NCBI GenBank assembly: GCA_944389935.1
Contig: CALXOE010000001.1
Location: 1-64,000 of the forward strand
Length of the DNA: 64,000 nt
DNA from: an uncultured Victivallis sp.
GTDB taxonomy: Bacteria; Verrucomicrobiota; Lentisphaeria; Victivallales; Victivallaceae
Reading direction: 5' to 3'
Part shown: positions 35,422 through 44,357 of the stretch, piece by piece
How the letters are laid out: each line of letters opens with the position of its first letter
Numbering within the stretch: position 1 is the first letter of the stretch
Notes under the pieces: generated by a model
Told to the model about the DNA's origin: nothing
The model's database searches: none
The model's input: only the letters and a program-made list of their open reading frames with translations
Program-made: the position numbers and the translations under genes

Positions 35422-35452
35422 AAAAAAGCGGGGCGGCTGACCCGTCCCGCTT
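35422..35452 (-). terminator. Intrinsic terminator of the first hydrolase operon
   Basis: On the minus strand AAGCGGGACGG pairs with CCGCCCCGCTT (11 bp, one mismatch) around a 5-nt loop and is followed by six T residues. It lies 25 nt after the glycoside-hydrolase stop. Confidence 0.8.
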
Positions 35453-35477
35453 CCGACCTGGTTTCCAAGCCGTTCGC

Positions 35478-37352
35478 TCAGCGCACATCAATCGAAACCG
35501 ATTCCGGGCCGACCAGATAGAGAATTCCCGGCGTCGCAGTGTACCGGTTTCCCGGGACAGGCTGTTTCTCCCCGAGGTGATTCACCGCTTCAGCGACCTT
35601 TCCCCCTATCTTGAGCTTGACTTCCTCCGGATACCGCGGAGTCCACACTGCCCAGACGTTCACGCCGTCCGGGCGCGTCCAACCGGCGAGGCGGCATTCT
35701 CCGCAAACGGAGATGTTCGGCACGGTGGAACCGGCAGGGCACATCGCAGTCAACGTCCGATAGGCGCAGAACGCGGATTTCGGCGTCAGATCGGCATGAA
35801 CGATTCCGAAATGATGTTCCATCTCATCCGGTTTCCACTCTCCCGCCCGAAGATTGTACCAGAAAATCCGTTCGATGCCGTTGGCCATAGCCAGAAGATA
35901 AGTGCGCGGCAGCATCTCTGCCTGACGTTTCTCCGAAACGGTGTTCGCTGTTCCGAACCCGGTATAGACGATGATGTTCCCTTTCAAATCACTGTTGAGT
36001 TTGTAAAGTGCGAAGACGGTTCCCGTATAACTGTCGGTTCCGGCTTCAATCACCGGGATAAATTCATCGCCATCTTTCAGGTTTGCCGCAGTCAGAAACC
36101 GACCGGTCGGTTTGAAGTCGACCGAAAATTTTCCGGAAAAACGGGAAGCGGTTTTCTGCCGCTTCTCCTGTTCGGGGACGCCCTTTCCGGTCCAGTGAGC
36201 TTCCCAGGAGATGTGCAGATCAGCCAGGTATTTGTCGTTGACCTGCACCGACCGGCCGCCGCCCCTGCCGTCCATCTGAAAATCCTTGTAGAACGGCAGT
36301 CCGGACGGAAGCAGAAGCGTCCCCCCGCGCTTTACATAGGCGATCACATCCGGCAGAAAACACATCGGGAACTCCTCAGACAAAGAGGGGACCAGAACCG
36401 GAAACTGTTTCACATTCAGCGATTTCAGGTCGCTCAACCGGATGCGTTCCACCTTTCGGAACATACCGAAGTGGAAATCCGCATCAAAATTCTGCAGCTC
36501 GGGAAATCCAAGATCCGGATCATTCACGACAGCGACCGCCGACGCAGCCGGATCAATTCCGATTTCCGCCAGAACCGGAGGCAGCACGTCCACGTAAATC
36601 GGTGATGGCTTCGGAGTGGACCACCCGATTTCAGTGATCCAGATCGGCTTCTCTCCAGCCCCATGCTTCCGCATCAGCGCACGCAGTTCCGGAAGCCGGG
36701 AAAACATCGTCTCCGGAACACCACGCCAGTGATACGGATGAATGTTCATCACATCGAAGTACCCGGCCGCCCCGGCCTTAAGGGAATCCTCGATAAAATC
36801 GAGCGGAATCCCGGCAGTGCCACCGTAAAGAACGGTCAGTTCCGGATCGATCTTCTTGACCTCCTCCCAGGTGCGCTTCAGCAGAAGGGCATAATGAGCG
36901 CCATCCGGTTCATCCCGCCAGAAACCGCGTCCGTTCGGCTCATTCCAGGCCTCCCAGCAGCGCAGTTCTTTCGCATAGCGGGTCACGACGCGGCGGACAT
37001 ATTCCCCCCAGGAGTCGAGATGTTTCCACGCCGGAGTTGCCCACGGCACATCGTAGTCGAGAATCGGCAGGATGTTGATCTCCGACTGTTTCGCCATCGA
37101 AACAAGCCGATCGAGACGGCTGAAATCCCATGTCCCCGGTTTGGACTCAACTCCTTTCCAGTCAAAATCCGTGCGGGCCCAGTTGCTGTTCAACTCTCTC
37201 ATCAGCCGGAATTCCTGCGGCGCGATCTCCAATTCGGCGCGGCTGACATGGGCGCAGACGCCGTAAGGATCCTCCGTCCGATTTTCCGCCTCCGCTGCGA
37301 AAACCATACCTGCGGTCAGCAGGCCGAGAAGCCAAGCGGCAGAATATCTCAT
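35478..37352 (-). CDS. Secreted glycoside hydrolase, clan GH-A (GH39/GH5-like), 624 aa
   Basis: The signal peptide MRYSAAWLLGLLTAGMVFA precedes a TIM-barrel catalytic domain (about 27-330). The likely acid/base is Glu138 in CWEAWNEPNG and the nucleophile Glu241 in IWITEIGWS, the arrangement of retaining clan GH-A enzymes. The C-terminal part (about 330-624) includes a Rossmann-like segment (FLPDVIAYVKRGGTLLLPSG, as in beta-galactosidase trimerisation-type domains) and a beta-rich end. It is strongly similar along its whole length to the gene at 59173-61038. It is the last gene of the minus-strand cassette of regulator, pilin-like protein and DUF4838 protein. Substrate unknown; uronate- or xylose-containing glycans are possible. 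Confidence 0.88.
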   Translation of the reverse strand: MRYSAAWLLGLLTAGMVFAAEAENRTEDPYGVCAHVSRAELEIAPQEFRLMRELNSNWARTDFDWKGVESKPGTWDFSRLDRLVSMAKQSEINILPILDYDVPWATPAWKHLDSWGEYVRRVVTRYAKELRCWEAWNEPNGRGFWRDEPDGAHYALLLKRTWEEVKKIDPELTVLYGGTAGIPLDFIEDSLKAGAAGYFDVMNIHPYHWRGVPETMFSRLPELRALMRKHGAGEKPIWITEIGWSTPKPSPIYVDVLPPVLAEIGIDPAASAVAVVNDPDLGFPELQNFDADFHFGMFRKVERIRLSDLKSLNVKQFPVLVPSLSEEFPMCFLPDVIAYVKRGGTLLLPSGLPFYKDFQMDGRGGGRSVQVNDKYLADLHISWEAHWTGKGVPEQEKRQKTASRFSGKFSVDFKPTGRFLTAANLKDGDEFIPVIEAGTDSYTGTVFALYKLNSDLKGNIIVYTGFGTANTVSEKRQAEMLPRTYLLAMANGIERIFWYNLRAGEWKPDEMEHHFGIVHADLTPKSAFCAYRTLTAMCPAGSTVPNISVCGECRLAGWTRPDGVNVWAVWTPRYPEEVKLKIGGKVAEAVNHLGEKQPVPGNRYTATPGILYLVGPESVSIDVR

Positions 37353-37406
37353 AATTGGTTCCTTTCTTCAGATTGTTTTCAGAAATCTTCAGAGAGCCGG
37401 TCGAAT

Positions 37407-38372
37407 TCACTCACCGTCATCGGGCAAAAACTCCCGCAGCGCGGCTGCATACTCCTCGAGCGCGGCCGATCCGTATGCGGCAAAATATTCCCCATCCATA
37501 TAGACGGCAAACGAGGAGACGTTCCGTACCCCGGCCGTTACATACGCCTCCAGATCGCGCCGCAGCAATTCCGGCCGCACGAACGGCTCGCGCGCCGGTT
37601 TCCGGTAATTGCTGAAAAGCGATGAATCGAGCCAGTACTCCAGAATATGGGTATTCTCCATGCCGAAAAAAGAGCCGAGTTCCCGAAACACCTTGAAGAA
37701 TCGCCGGTTCACCGAACACTCCGGATCATTCAGCGCATGATGGTAACAGCGAACATAGGGAGCGAATTCGAGAAACACGTTCTCCCGCTTTTCAACCCGG
37801 CCGGGAACTTCGCAGTATTCCACATAGGCAAGGCAGGCGACCTCGGCCAGCGGGTCTACGCGCCGGACCCCGTCTGCAATCGCATTGACGCTCAGGAGAT
37901 TCAACTCCGACGGAGTGTATTTCGAACATTCCGGACAGTGACAGAACGCTCCCCGGCCATCCGCGCCCCAGAAATAATAACGATGGGTCGTCGAACGCAG
38001 TTTTTCCGCCAGTTTCCCGGCATTGGCCGCAAGAATCTCCGGAACATCGGGATTCGTGATGCACCAGTTGGCCGCCGCAGTGCGTTCCCCCTCCCGGAAG
38101 CAGAGTGCAAAATATTCGGGATGGCTTTCAAACCAGCACTCCGGCAGCAGCGATGAGGCGGCATGGACTTCATACTCGCACTCGATCCCGGCGGCGAGAA
38201 AATCGCGCCGGAACTCCTCCGAAGCGGTCTTGCCGAGCAGTCGAAGCACATCGTGATTCGCTCCGCCCCCGGAATGGAGTCCCAGTGTATTGAGCCCCAA
38301 TTCCGTCATTCGGGATTTCCAGTCCACGCCGGAGAAATCCGGCGGAGTCAAAACCACTCCTCGTTTTCTCAT
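37407..38372 (-). CDS. DUF4838-type glycoside-hydrolase-associated protein, 321 aa
   Basis: No signal peptide. Recognisable stretches are PEYFALCFREGERT and NWCITNPDVPEILAAN, a Cys-rich DGRGAFCHCPECSKY, and the late LRRDLEAYVTAGVRNVSSF segment, fitting the DUF4838 group of TIM-barrel proteins found with polysaccharide-degrading genes. The start at the second of two ATGs (38372) gives a 7-nt gap from GAGGA. It lies between the pilin-like gene and the hydrolase of the first cassette and has no counterpart in the second cassette. It could be an intracellular glycosidase; activity is not established by the sequence. Confidence 0.7.
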   Translation of the reverse strand: MRKRGVVLTPPDFSGVDWKSRMTELGLNTLGLHSGGGANHDVLRLLGKTASEEFRRDFLAAGIECEYEVHAASSLLPECWFESHPEYFALCFREGERTAAANWCITNPDVPEILAANAGKLAEKLRSTTHRYYFWGADGRGAFCHCPECSKYTPSELNLLSVNAIADGVRRVDPLAEVACLAYVEYCEVPGRVEKRENVFLEFAPYVRCYHHALNDPECSVNRRFFKVFRELGSFFGMENTHILEYWLDSSLFSNYRKPAREPFVRPELLRRDLEAYVTAGVRNVSSFAVYMDGEYFAAYGSAALEEYAAALREFLPDDGE

Positions 38373-38409
38373 CATGGTTTCCTCGGTATCGTCATTCCGC
38401 CGTTTCTGC

Positions 38410-39657
38410 TCAGATGAATGCCCCGGCAGCATTCAGGATCCGCTTGAACTTTGCGGGAGAGGCTTTCATTTCCTCTGCCGTCTGCGATTCGACGTGGCCA
38501 TCCGCCATACCGAGATTCGCCTCGTTGTTGTGAATCGTCGCGACGGATGCCTGATCGGTGGGATCCCCTTCCGCCAAATACCACTGCCAGATCCCCTTGC
38601 CGGCGTTGGCTGAAGTCCCCGCACACTGGGTGTCGGCGCACAGAGGCGTCACGCTCGGTTTCTTCATCCGAACGGTCAGATAGAACTGATCATTCCGGTT
38701 TCCACCGTGGTATTCGGCATTGTATTGATAATTGCCGAGCTCATCCCGCTGTTCGTAATAGGTCGTATCGCCCTCCGGTCTCGGAAACCCGTAAACATCA
38801 TAAAAGTAATAATCACTCTTCTTGCCGGGCATCTTGGGACAACGCAATACCTCGGCCGACATGTATCCCGCAAAAACTTTCTTCTTGCTCGTATTGTGAG
38901 TCAGTTCAGCATTGGTACTCAGCAGGTACATCCACGGTTCATATTTCGGCGAGCAATCGTCTCGGTAAACGGTGAACACCATGTGCTGTCTGTGATCATC
39001 CGCATAGCTGATCTGACCGAACATCACCTGACGGATATTGCCGATGCAGTTGCTCTTATAACCGGATTCACGCGCCCGGTTCAACGCCGGCAGCAGCATC
39101 GCAGCCAGAATCGCAATGATCGCAATCACAATAAGCAGCTCAATGAGCGTAAATGCCGCTTTTTTCGCTACCGGGTCGTGGGAGGCTGGGGGCGTGTCCG
39201 CCGCCCCCCGCACCCCCTGCGTCCGGCAAGGTGCCGGTGCCGCGTACGGGTCGGAGTCGGACCCGGCTGCAGTCGGCCGACGCAAGGAGAAAGAGCCGCT
39301 TGCCGAGCGAAGACTCTGTTGCGGGACGATGATCGACCGATGAGAAGTTTGCTGGATGGTTGGTACGGGGAGAGACGCGCTCCTGCGAGCCGCTTTCTCT
39401 CCCCCGAACCCCTCTCTTGACTGCCCGGTGCAAACAAGGAAAGAATGGTATATTTGACGAGTTTTCACCACGAGCAGCTCTATCAATGTAAAGGCCGCTT
39501 TGGACACAGCATGGTCGCGGGAGGCTGGGGGCGTATCCGCCGCCCTCTCTCTTGAATGCCGGGCACAAATTCGGGAAGAACGGGATATTACCTCTAAAAA
39601 TTCAATCTGCGCAACAAAAGAAGCACTGCAGCGCATGTTTTTTCCGTTGTTTTTCAT
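38410..39657 (-). CDS. H-x9-DG prepilin-like protein with duplicated leader and in-frame repeat elements, 415 aa
   Basis: The C-terminal 247 residues are a normal pilin-like protein: core FTLIELLIV from Phe169 with [20 protein letters not shown], then a body with [17 protein letters not shown] and an exact H-x9-DG ([13 protein letters not shown]). Ahead of it lie about 168 unusual residues containing another core, FTLIELLVV, from Phe56 that lacks the rest of the membrane helix, and two translated copies of the GC-rich repeat (nt 39174-39427 and 39514-39564). Both copies read in the same frame (shared SRE and ADTPPAS). AGGAGG 8 nt before the ATG at 39657 marks a real start, and no stop interrupts the frame. 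Either a very long leader is removed at Phe169 or the first core is used or inactive. It belongs to the regulator-pilin-hydrolase cassette. Confidence 0.8.
   Translation of the reverse strand: MKNNGKNMRCSASFVAQIEFLEVISRSSRICARHSRERAADTPPASRDHAVSKAAFTLIELLVVKTRQIYHSFLVCTGQSREGFGGEKAARRSASLPVPTIQQTSHRSIIVPQQSLRSASGSFSLRRPTAAGSDSDPYAAPAPCRTQGVRGAADTPPASHDPVAKKAAFTLIELLIVIAIIAILAAMLLPALNRARESGYKSNCIGNIRQVMFGQISYADDHRQHMVFTVYRDDCSPKYEPWMYLLSTNAELTHNTSKKKVFAGYMSAEVLRCPKMPGKKSDYYFYDVYGFPRPEGDTTYYEQRDELGNYQYNAEYHGGNRNDQFYLTVRMKKPSVTPLCADTQCAGTSANAGKGIWQWYLAEGDPTDQASVATIHNNEANLGMADGHVESQTAEEMKASPAKFKRILNAAGAFI
39174..39427 (-). repeat. Interspersed repeat, full-length copy A2 (inside pilin gene)
   Basis: On the minus strand it begins GGCAGTCAAGAGAGGGGTTC and ends GCCTCCCACGACC. 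Inside are a G/C-rich hairpin (GGGGGAGAG/TCTCTCCCC flanking GCTC-GCAG-GAGC) and the segment CACCTTGCCGGACGCAGGGG. The same order of blocks recurs at 46586-47252. It is read through in frame by the pilin gene. Confidence 0.85.
39514..39564 (-). repeat. Interspersed repeat, internally deleted copy A1
   Basis: About 51 nt that join the start of the repeat (GCCCGGCATTCAAGAGAG on the minus strand) directly to its end (GGCGGATACGCCCCCAGC, CTCCCGCGACC). The middle 200 nt are missing. It lies upstream of the first FTLIELL core of the pilin gene. Its preserved ends help define the limits of the element. Confidence 0.75.
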
Positions 39658-39708
39658 AGACCAATCCTCCTTTGGGTTACATGCAGACCTATCCTTTTCC
39701 GGCACCGA

Positions 39709-40839
39709 TCACGGGTGCGGCGCAACGAAGTTCAAGTCCCGGACGCTCTCGCGTTCGATCAGCGTATGCGGAAAAAAGAGATTGTGGTTCTGCGGCCGGA
39801 GCTTGCCGAGGATGATATCGACGGCCGCGCAGCCGAGCTTCCCGTAATCGGGTGACGAGACCGTCAGCTGCGGAGAGAGATAACGGTACAAACTGCGTTC
39901 TCCCTCGCCGATCACGCTGATCTCCTCCGGGACCCGCAGCCCGGCCTGCTTGAGTACGCGCAGCGAAACCAGCGCCCCGCCGGCCGATTTGTAAATCAGT
40001 GCAGTCAGCCCGAGCGCCTTGATCTCGTCAAGACTGTTCCGGGTCAACTGCACAGCGGCATCAAGCGAATTCTCCCAGGAGCGGATCTGGGAACTGAAAA
40101 TACGATCCGGCCCGAATTCGACATTCGCCCGCTTCAGCGCAGCCGCCAGCGACTTCTGAAACAAATCCGTGTATTCGGTGCGCGGCTCGTTGCGGATGTA
40201 ACCGATGCGGCGATGCCCGTTCCGGACCAGAAGTTCGACGATCTCCTCGGCACAGTCGACCGCATCGGGAGAGAGTACATAGACGTTATCCGGAAGAAAG
40301 TTCGCATAAAAATACATGCTGTCGACAATCACAACCGTCATCGGCAGCCGCCCGAGCGCTTCGAGCCGATCCGCATCCATCCGGTCTGCCCCGACAAGCA
40401 GAATCAGCCCCGCACACTCAGGGCACGACTTCGCAAACCGGATCAGCGCCTCCGTCGAAGTATCCGGGTAAATTTTGCAGTCCTGTATGTTGCATTTATT
40501 CAAACGGGTGTACTGGGTGATCGTATGAACCATCCGCCAGGTGCTCTCATCCGGATAATCGTTGTACGCGAAGAGAATCTGTCCGGATCCGGCGTTCGCA
40601 ACATCTTTCTCCAGCCGTCCGACCGTCCGTTCGGTCCCCGCAGCCACGATCCCCGACCCCTGCCGCCGCACGATCACCCCGTCGTTCTCGAGCTCCGAGA
40701 GTGCCCGGTTCACCGTCGCCAGCGACACATTGAACTGGCTCATCAGCTCCCGGACCGTCGGCATCCGCCTCCGCGACTCCGGACGCACCGCTACCTCTTC
40801 CAGATAGGATTTGACTTTCAGATATTTCAACGGAGGCAT
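39709..40839 (-). CDS. GntR-type HTH / LacI-type effector-domain regulator (AraR-like), 376 aa
   Basis: The N-terminal winged helix (about 1-75; MPTVRELMSQFNVSLATVNRALSELENDGVI, read as two stretches, then RRQGSGI) is of the GntR class. Residues about 85-370 are a periplasmic-binding-protein-like sugar-effector domain (SLRVLKQAGLRVPEEISVIG near the end). This domain order is that of B. subtilis AraR. The ATG at 40839 is preceded by AAGGATG. It heads the first cassette, 51 nt before the pilin-like gene, so it probably controls pilin, DUF4838 and hydrolase expression and its own promoter in response to a sugar. Confidence 0.9.
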   Translation of the reverse strand: MPPLKYLKVKSYLEEVAVRPESRRRMPTVRELMSQFNVSLATVNRALSELENDGVIVRRQGSGIVAAGTERTVGRLEKDVANAGSGQILFAYNDYPDESTWRMVHTITQYTRLNKCNIQDCKIYPDTSTEALIRFAKSCPECAGLILLVGADRMDADRLEALGRLPMTVVIVDSMYFYANFLPDNVYVLSPDAVDCAEEIVELLVRNGHRRIGYIRNEPRTEYTDLFQKSLAAALKRANVEFGPDRIFSSQIRSWENSLDAAVQLTRNSLDEIKALGLTALIYKSAGGALVSLRVLKQAGLRVPEEISVIGEGERSLYRYLSPQLTVSSPDYGKLGCAAVDIILGKLRPQNHNLFFPHTLIERESVRDLNFVAPHP

Positions 40840-40880
40840 GATTTCATCCTTATTTGCACCACTGTTGCGATACTGTTATA

Positions 40881-40909
40881 ATTATGAATCAAATCAAGTT
40901 GAATGTCAA
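40881..40909 (-). promoter_or_regulatory. Promoter for the first regulator-pilin-hydrolase cassette
   Basis: TTGACA (40904-40909), 17 bp, CATAAT (40881-40886) on the minus strand, about 40 nt before the regulator ATG. The short palindrome ATAATTAT and a repeated ACTGTT overlap or follow the -10 and could be part of an operator; this last point is speculative. Confidence 0.65.
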
Positions 40910-41003
40910 GAGAGAAATTGAAAAAAGGCTAAAAAAACTTCAAAAAAATTGTGAATCCACGTGAGGGGCTCCCATTTCCCGCGCGATTCTCCGTAGCTGC
41001 ATC

Positions 41004-41032
41004 TTGACTACGGCGGGATGCGCGGCTATGTT
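41004..41032 (+). promoter_or_regulatory. Promoter for holA
   Basis: TTGACT (41004-41009), 17 bp, TATGTT (41027-41032) on the plus strand, 40 nt before the chosen holA start. Confidence 0.55.
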
Positions 41033-41072
41033 ATGTGACCGCAGAAGCAAAATGGAAACGGAGGCGGACAAC

Positions 41073-42146
41073 GTGGGGAAACTCTACATCATCACCGGCG
41101 ACGACGAGTTCGCCATCAAGGAACGTTCCCGGGCGCTCGCGGTTGAACTTGGCGGCGAGGAGCTCGAGGAGAATCCCGCCGTCGAGATCATCCCCGGCGA
41201 CAGCGACACTCTCAAACCCGACGAGATCGCCCGCCGATTTCTCGAAGCGATGCGCACCCCCCCGTTTCTCTGCCTGTCGAAATTCGTCTGGTTGCGCCAC
41301 TTCCTGAATTTCGACGTTTTCAATGCCAAAGAGCCCGCCCCGGTCTACACGGAAATTCAGTCGATGCTGACTTCGCCGCTCCCGGAAGAACTGACCGTCC
41401 TTGCCGACGGCTTCAACCTCGATCTGCGCAAACAGTTCGGCAAGGCGCTGAAAGCCGCGAAAGTCGGAATCGAAGTGCTGAATCTGCCCAAAAGCAGCGA
41501 CCGTCGCTACGCCGAAGACCGCCGCATGAGCATCCGCGCAATCTGCCAGGAGCTCGGGAAAGGGATCGAATCGAACGCCGCGGCTTATCTCACCGAGACG
41601 CTCTCCGGAGACTCGGGACTGCTGCGCAATGAACTGGAGAAACTCGCCTGCTATGTCGGCGATGCCCCCGCCATCACGCTGGCGGATTGCCAGGCGGTCT
41701 GCAGCCGCACTCCGGAGACCGTCAGCTGGGAGTTCACCGGCGCGATCTCTGCGCGCAACGTCGCCGGCGCCATGAGACTGCTCGACGTACTGCTCTCGCA
41801 GGGGGAACCGGAAATGCGACTCATGGCCGCACTTTCCGGAGAGTTCCAGAAACAGATTCAGACCCGGCTCGCAATGCAGCAGCTGAATCTGACCCGGGTC
41901 TCGCCCCGGACGTTCGACTCGCTGCCGCAGGAGCTGCGCGACAAATATCCGGACAATCCGCTGCTCAAACTTCACCCCTACCGCGCATTCAAGGTGTGCG
42001 AAAGCGCCGCGAACTTCACCGACGCCGAGCTCGTCCGCAACCTCGAACTCGTACGTGACGCGAACCGCAGCCTCGTCTCGGGCGGCGGCGACCGGCGGAT
42101 CGTGCTCGAACAGCTGATTTTAAAACTCACTGCCCGGAGTCGGTGA
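41073..42146 (+). CDS. holA: DNA polymerase III subunit delta (HolA), 357 aa
   Basis: Clamp-loader subunit that opens the sliding clamp. The N-terminus KLYIITGDDEFAIKERSRAL, the middle helical domain and the C-terminal collar domain (LSQGEPEMRLMAALSGEFQK; RDANRSLVSGGGDRRIVLEQ) follow the family. A GTG start at 41073 is chosen because GGAGG lies 8 nt upstream and the protein then begins like other HolA; the in-frame ATG at 41052 lies within or upstream of that ribosome site. The 3' end overlaps coaB tail-to-tail by 20 nt. Confidence 0.88.
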   Translation: MGKLYIITGDDEFAIKERSRALAVELGGEELEENPAVEIIPGDSDTLKPDEIARRFLEAMRTPPFLCLSKFVWLRHFLNFDVFNAKEPAPVYTEIQSMLTSPLPEELTVLADGFNLDLRKQFGKALKAAKVGIEVLNLPKSSDRRYAEDRRMSIRAICQELGKGIESNAAAYLTETLSGDSGLLRNELEKLACYVGDAPAITLADCQAVCSRTPETVSWEFTGAISARNVAGAMRLLDVLLSQGEPEMRLMAALSGEFQKQIQTRLAMQQLNLTRVSPRTFDSLPQELRDKYPDNPLLKLHPYRAFKVCESAANFTDAELVRNLELVRDANRSLVSGGGDRRIVLEQLILKLTARSR

Positions 42147-42762
42147 CGATCTCGAGAATCGCCTCCGCGACAGCCCGTTTCGTATCCGGGCCGATGCCGT
42201 AACGCTGTCCGTCGCGCCCCATCAGCGTGACGCAGTTTTCATCGCTGCCGAAGCCGATGTCCGGACGACTCACGTCATTCGCACAGATCCAGTCGAGGTT
42301 TTTCTTTTCGAGTTTTCCGGCGGCGTTCGCAAGCAGATCATCCGTTTCCGCCGCGAATCCGACGAGGATCTGTCCGGGCGACTTCATCTTCCCGAGTGAC
42401 GCGAGAATATCCTCGGTGCGTTCAAGTTCGAGCACAAGGTCGCCGTCGCGTTTCTTCATTTTCCCGGCAAACACCTGTTTCGGCCGGTAATCGGCGACGG
42501 CCGCACACATGACGACAAGTCCCATCTGCGGAGCGCGCTCTTTCACGGCTTCCGCCATCTCCGCGGCCGACTCGACCGGAACGAGCATGATGCCGCGCGG
42601 AACCGGCAGCGCGACTGGACCGGAAACGAGCGTCACTTCATGACCCGCGTCGCGCGCGGCCTCGGCCATCGCATACCCCATCTTTCCGGTTGAACGGTTC
42701 GTCAAAAACCGGACTGCATCGAGCTTTTCGCGTGTCGGTCCGGCGGTAATCAGCACTTTCAT
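42127..42762 (-). CDS. coaB: Stand-alone phosphopantothenate-cysteine ligase (CoaB), 211 aa
   Basis: Joins 4'-phosphopantothenate and cysteine in CoA synthesis. Family motifs: VLITAGPTREKLDAVRFLTN, RSTGKMGYAMAEAA, MCAAVADYRP, GFAAET and WICANDVS. In most bacteria CoaB is fused behind CoaC; here the decarboxylase domain is absent and the protein starts directly at the ligase domain. The ATG at 42762 is preceded by GAGGGGG. A separate coaC should exist elsewhere. It converges on holA. Confidence 0.9.
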   Translation of the reverse strand: MKVLITAGPTREKLDAVRFLTNRSTGKMGYAMAEAARDAGHEVTLVSGPVALPVPRGIMLVPVESAAEMAEAVKERAPQMGLVVMCAAVADYRPKQVFAGKMKKRDGDLVLELERTEDILASLGKMKSPGQILVGFAAETDDLLANAAGKLEKKNLDWICANDVSRPDIGFGSDENCVTLMGRDGQRYGIGPDTKRAVAEAILEIVTDSGQ

Positions 42763-42790
42763 CGATACCCCCTCGTGTTTTTCGGAACAT

Positions 42791-42819
42791 AACGTAGCAC
42801 CCGAAACGGTTGAAATCAA
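42791..42819 (-). promoter_or_regulatory. Promoter for coaB
   Basis: TTGATT (42814-42819), 17 bp, TACGTT (42791-42796) on the minus strand, about 30 nt before the coaB ATG; divergent from the gatB promoter. Confidence 0.5.
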
Positions 42820-42840
42820 CCGAAAAGTCCCGCCGCGCCA

Positions 42841-42869
42841 TTGACAAAACGCGGCGCGTCCGCTACATT
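42841..42869 (+). promoter_or_regulatory. Promoter for gatB-recO
   Basis: Perfect -35 TTGACA (42841-42846), 17 bp, TACATT (42864-42869) on the plus strand, about 42 nt before the gatB ATG. An AAGGAGG directly after it (42872-42878) is too far from the ATG at 42911 to be the usual ribosome site. Confidence 0.7.
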
Positions 42870-42910
42870 AAAAGGAGGAAACATCAACCCTTTAAGCAGA
42901 TTTGAAGAAT

Positions 42911-44350
42911 ATGAAATACGAAGCAGTCATCGGCATTGAAATCCATGTCCAGGTCCGGACGAAGAGCAAAATGTTCTGCTCCTGCGAAAACCGCTACGGA
43001 GCCGAGCCGAACACGCTGACCTGCCCGGTCTGCCTCGGATATCCAGGAACACTGCCGGTTCCGAACCACGAAGCGATTCTCAAGGCCGTGCGCGCCGGAC
43101 TTCTGACCGGGTGCGAAATCGCGAAATTCAGCAAGTTCGACCGCAAGAGCTACTTCTACCCCGATCTTGTCAAGAACTATCAGATCAGCCAGTACGATCT
43201 GCCGTTCTGCAAAAACGGCAAACTGCGGATCGGCGGGACCGGTTTCTCCGGGGAAGCTCTGCCCGACAAGGTCATCGGCATCACCCGGATCCACCTCGAG
43301 GAAGATCCCGCCAAGCTGAACCACATGGGCAGCGCCTCGGGAGCGGACTACAACCGTTCCGGCGTGCCGCTTCTCGAGGTCGTGAGCGAACCGGATATGC
43401 GCAGTGCCGACGAAGCCTACGCCTACCTCGCCGGGATCAAGGAGATCATGCAGTACGGCGGCATCAGCGACTGCGACATGGAAAAGGGGCAGATGCGCTG
43501 CGACGTGAATATCTCGCTCCGGCCCGTCGGGCAGAAGGAGTTCGGCACGAAGATCGAGCTCAAAAATATGAACAGCTTCCGCGCCGCCCACCGCGCGATT
43601 GAATATGAGATCTGGCGTCAGGCGGAACTTCTCGACCGCGGCGAAACGCTGCGCCAGGAGACCCGCGGCTGGAACGACGACGCGGGCGAAAGCTATCTCA
43701 TGCGCACGAAAGAGGAGGCGCACGACTACCGTTACTTCCCCGATCCGGATCTGATGCCGGTCACGTTCACGGATGCGGAAATCGAGGCGATCCGCGCGGA
43801 ACTGCCGGAGCTCCCGGCCGCGATGCGCGAACGGTTCCTGCGCGACTACGGCCTCACGGAGTACGATGCGGGAGTCATGACGCAGTCGAGTGCGCTTGCC
43901 TCCTGGTTCGACCGGGCGGCGAAAGCGTCGAAGTCGCCGAAGCTCGTCGCGAACTGGATCGGCAGCGAACTGTTGCGCATGCTCGGGGAGACGAAGTGTC
44001 CGATCGACGAGTGCCGCATCACGCCGGAAAACCTCGCCGAACTCGTCGACCTCATCGAACAGAAAACCATCAACGGCAAGATCGCCAAAGAGGTGTTTCC
44101 GGAGATGTTTGAAACCGGAAAAAAGGCCTCCGAAATCGTCAAGGAAAAAGGTCTCGTGCAGGTCAGCGACTCCGGTGCGATCGCCGAAGTCGTATCGCAG
44201 GCGATCGCCGCGAATCCCGCGCAGGTCGAACAGTACAGGAGCGGCAACGCGAAAGTGCTGCAGTTCCTCGTCGGACAGGTGATGAAGCTCTCGAAAGGCA
44301 AGGCGAATCCACAGCTTGTGGTCGCCGAACTCAAGAAACAGCTGGGATAA
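42911..44350 (+). CDS. gatB: Asp-tRNA(Asn)/Glu-tRNA(Gln) amidotransferase subunit B, 479 aa
   Basis: Part of GatCAB, which amidates misacylated Glu-tRNA(Gln) and/or Asp-tRNA(Asn). Present are the N-terminal YEAVIGIEIHVQ, the zinc cysteines (FCSCENRY and CPVCLGYPG), the central NRSGVPLLEVVSEPD block and the C-terminal YqeY/tail domain (NGKIAKEVFPEMFETGKKAS, then LVAELKKQ-like VVAELKKQLG). A TTG 9 nt upstream could also start. gatA and gatC are not adjacent. recO follows after 7 nt. Confidence 0.97.
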   Translation: MKYEAVIGIEIHVQVRTKSKMFCSCENRYGAEPNTLTCPVCLGYPGTLPVPNHEAILKAVRAGLLTGCEIAKFSKFDRKSYFYPDLVKNYQISQYDLPFCKNGKLRIGGTGFSGEALPDKVIGITRIHLEEDPAKLNHMGSASGADYNRSGVPLLEVVSEPDMRSADEAYAYLAGIKEIMQYGGISDCDMEKGQMRCDVNISLRPVGQKEFGTKIELKNMNSFRAAHRAIEYEIWRQAELLDRGETLRQETRGWNDDAGESYLMRTKEEAHDYRYFPDPDLMPVTFTDAEIEAIRAELPELPAAMRERFLRDYGLTEYDAGVMTQSSALASWFDRAAKASKSPKLVANWIGSELLRMLGETKCPIDECRITPENLAELVDLIEQKTINGKIAKEVFPEMFETGKKASEIVKEKGLVQVSDSGAIAEVVSQAIAANPAQVEQYRSGNAKVLQFLVGQVMKLSKGKANPQLVVAELKKQLG

Positions 44351-44357
44351 GATTGCG

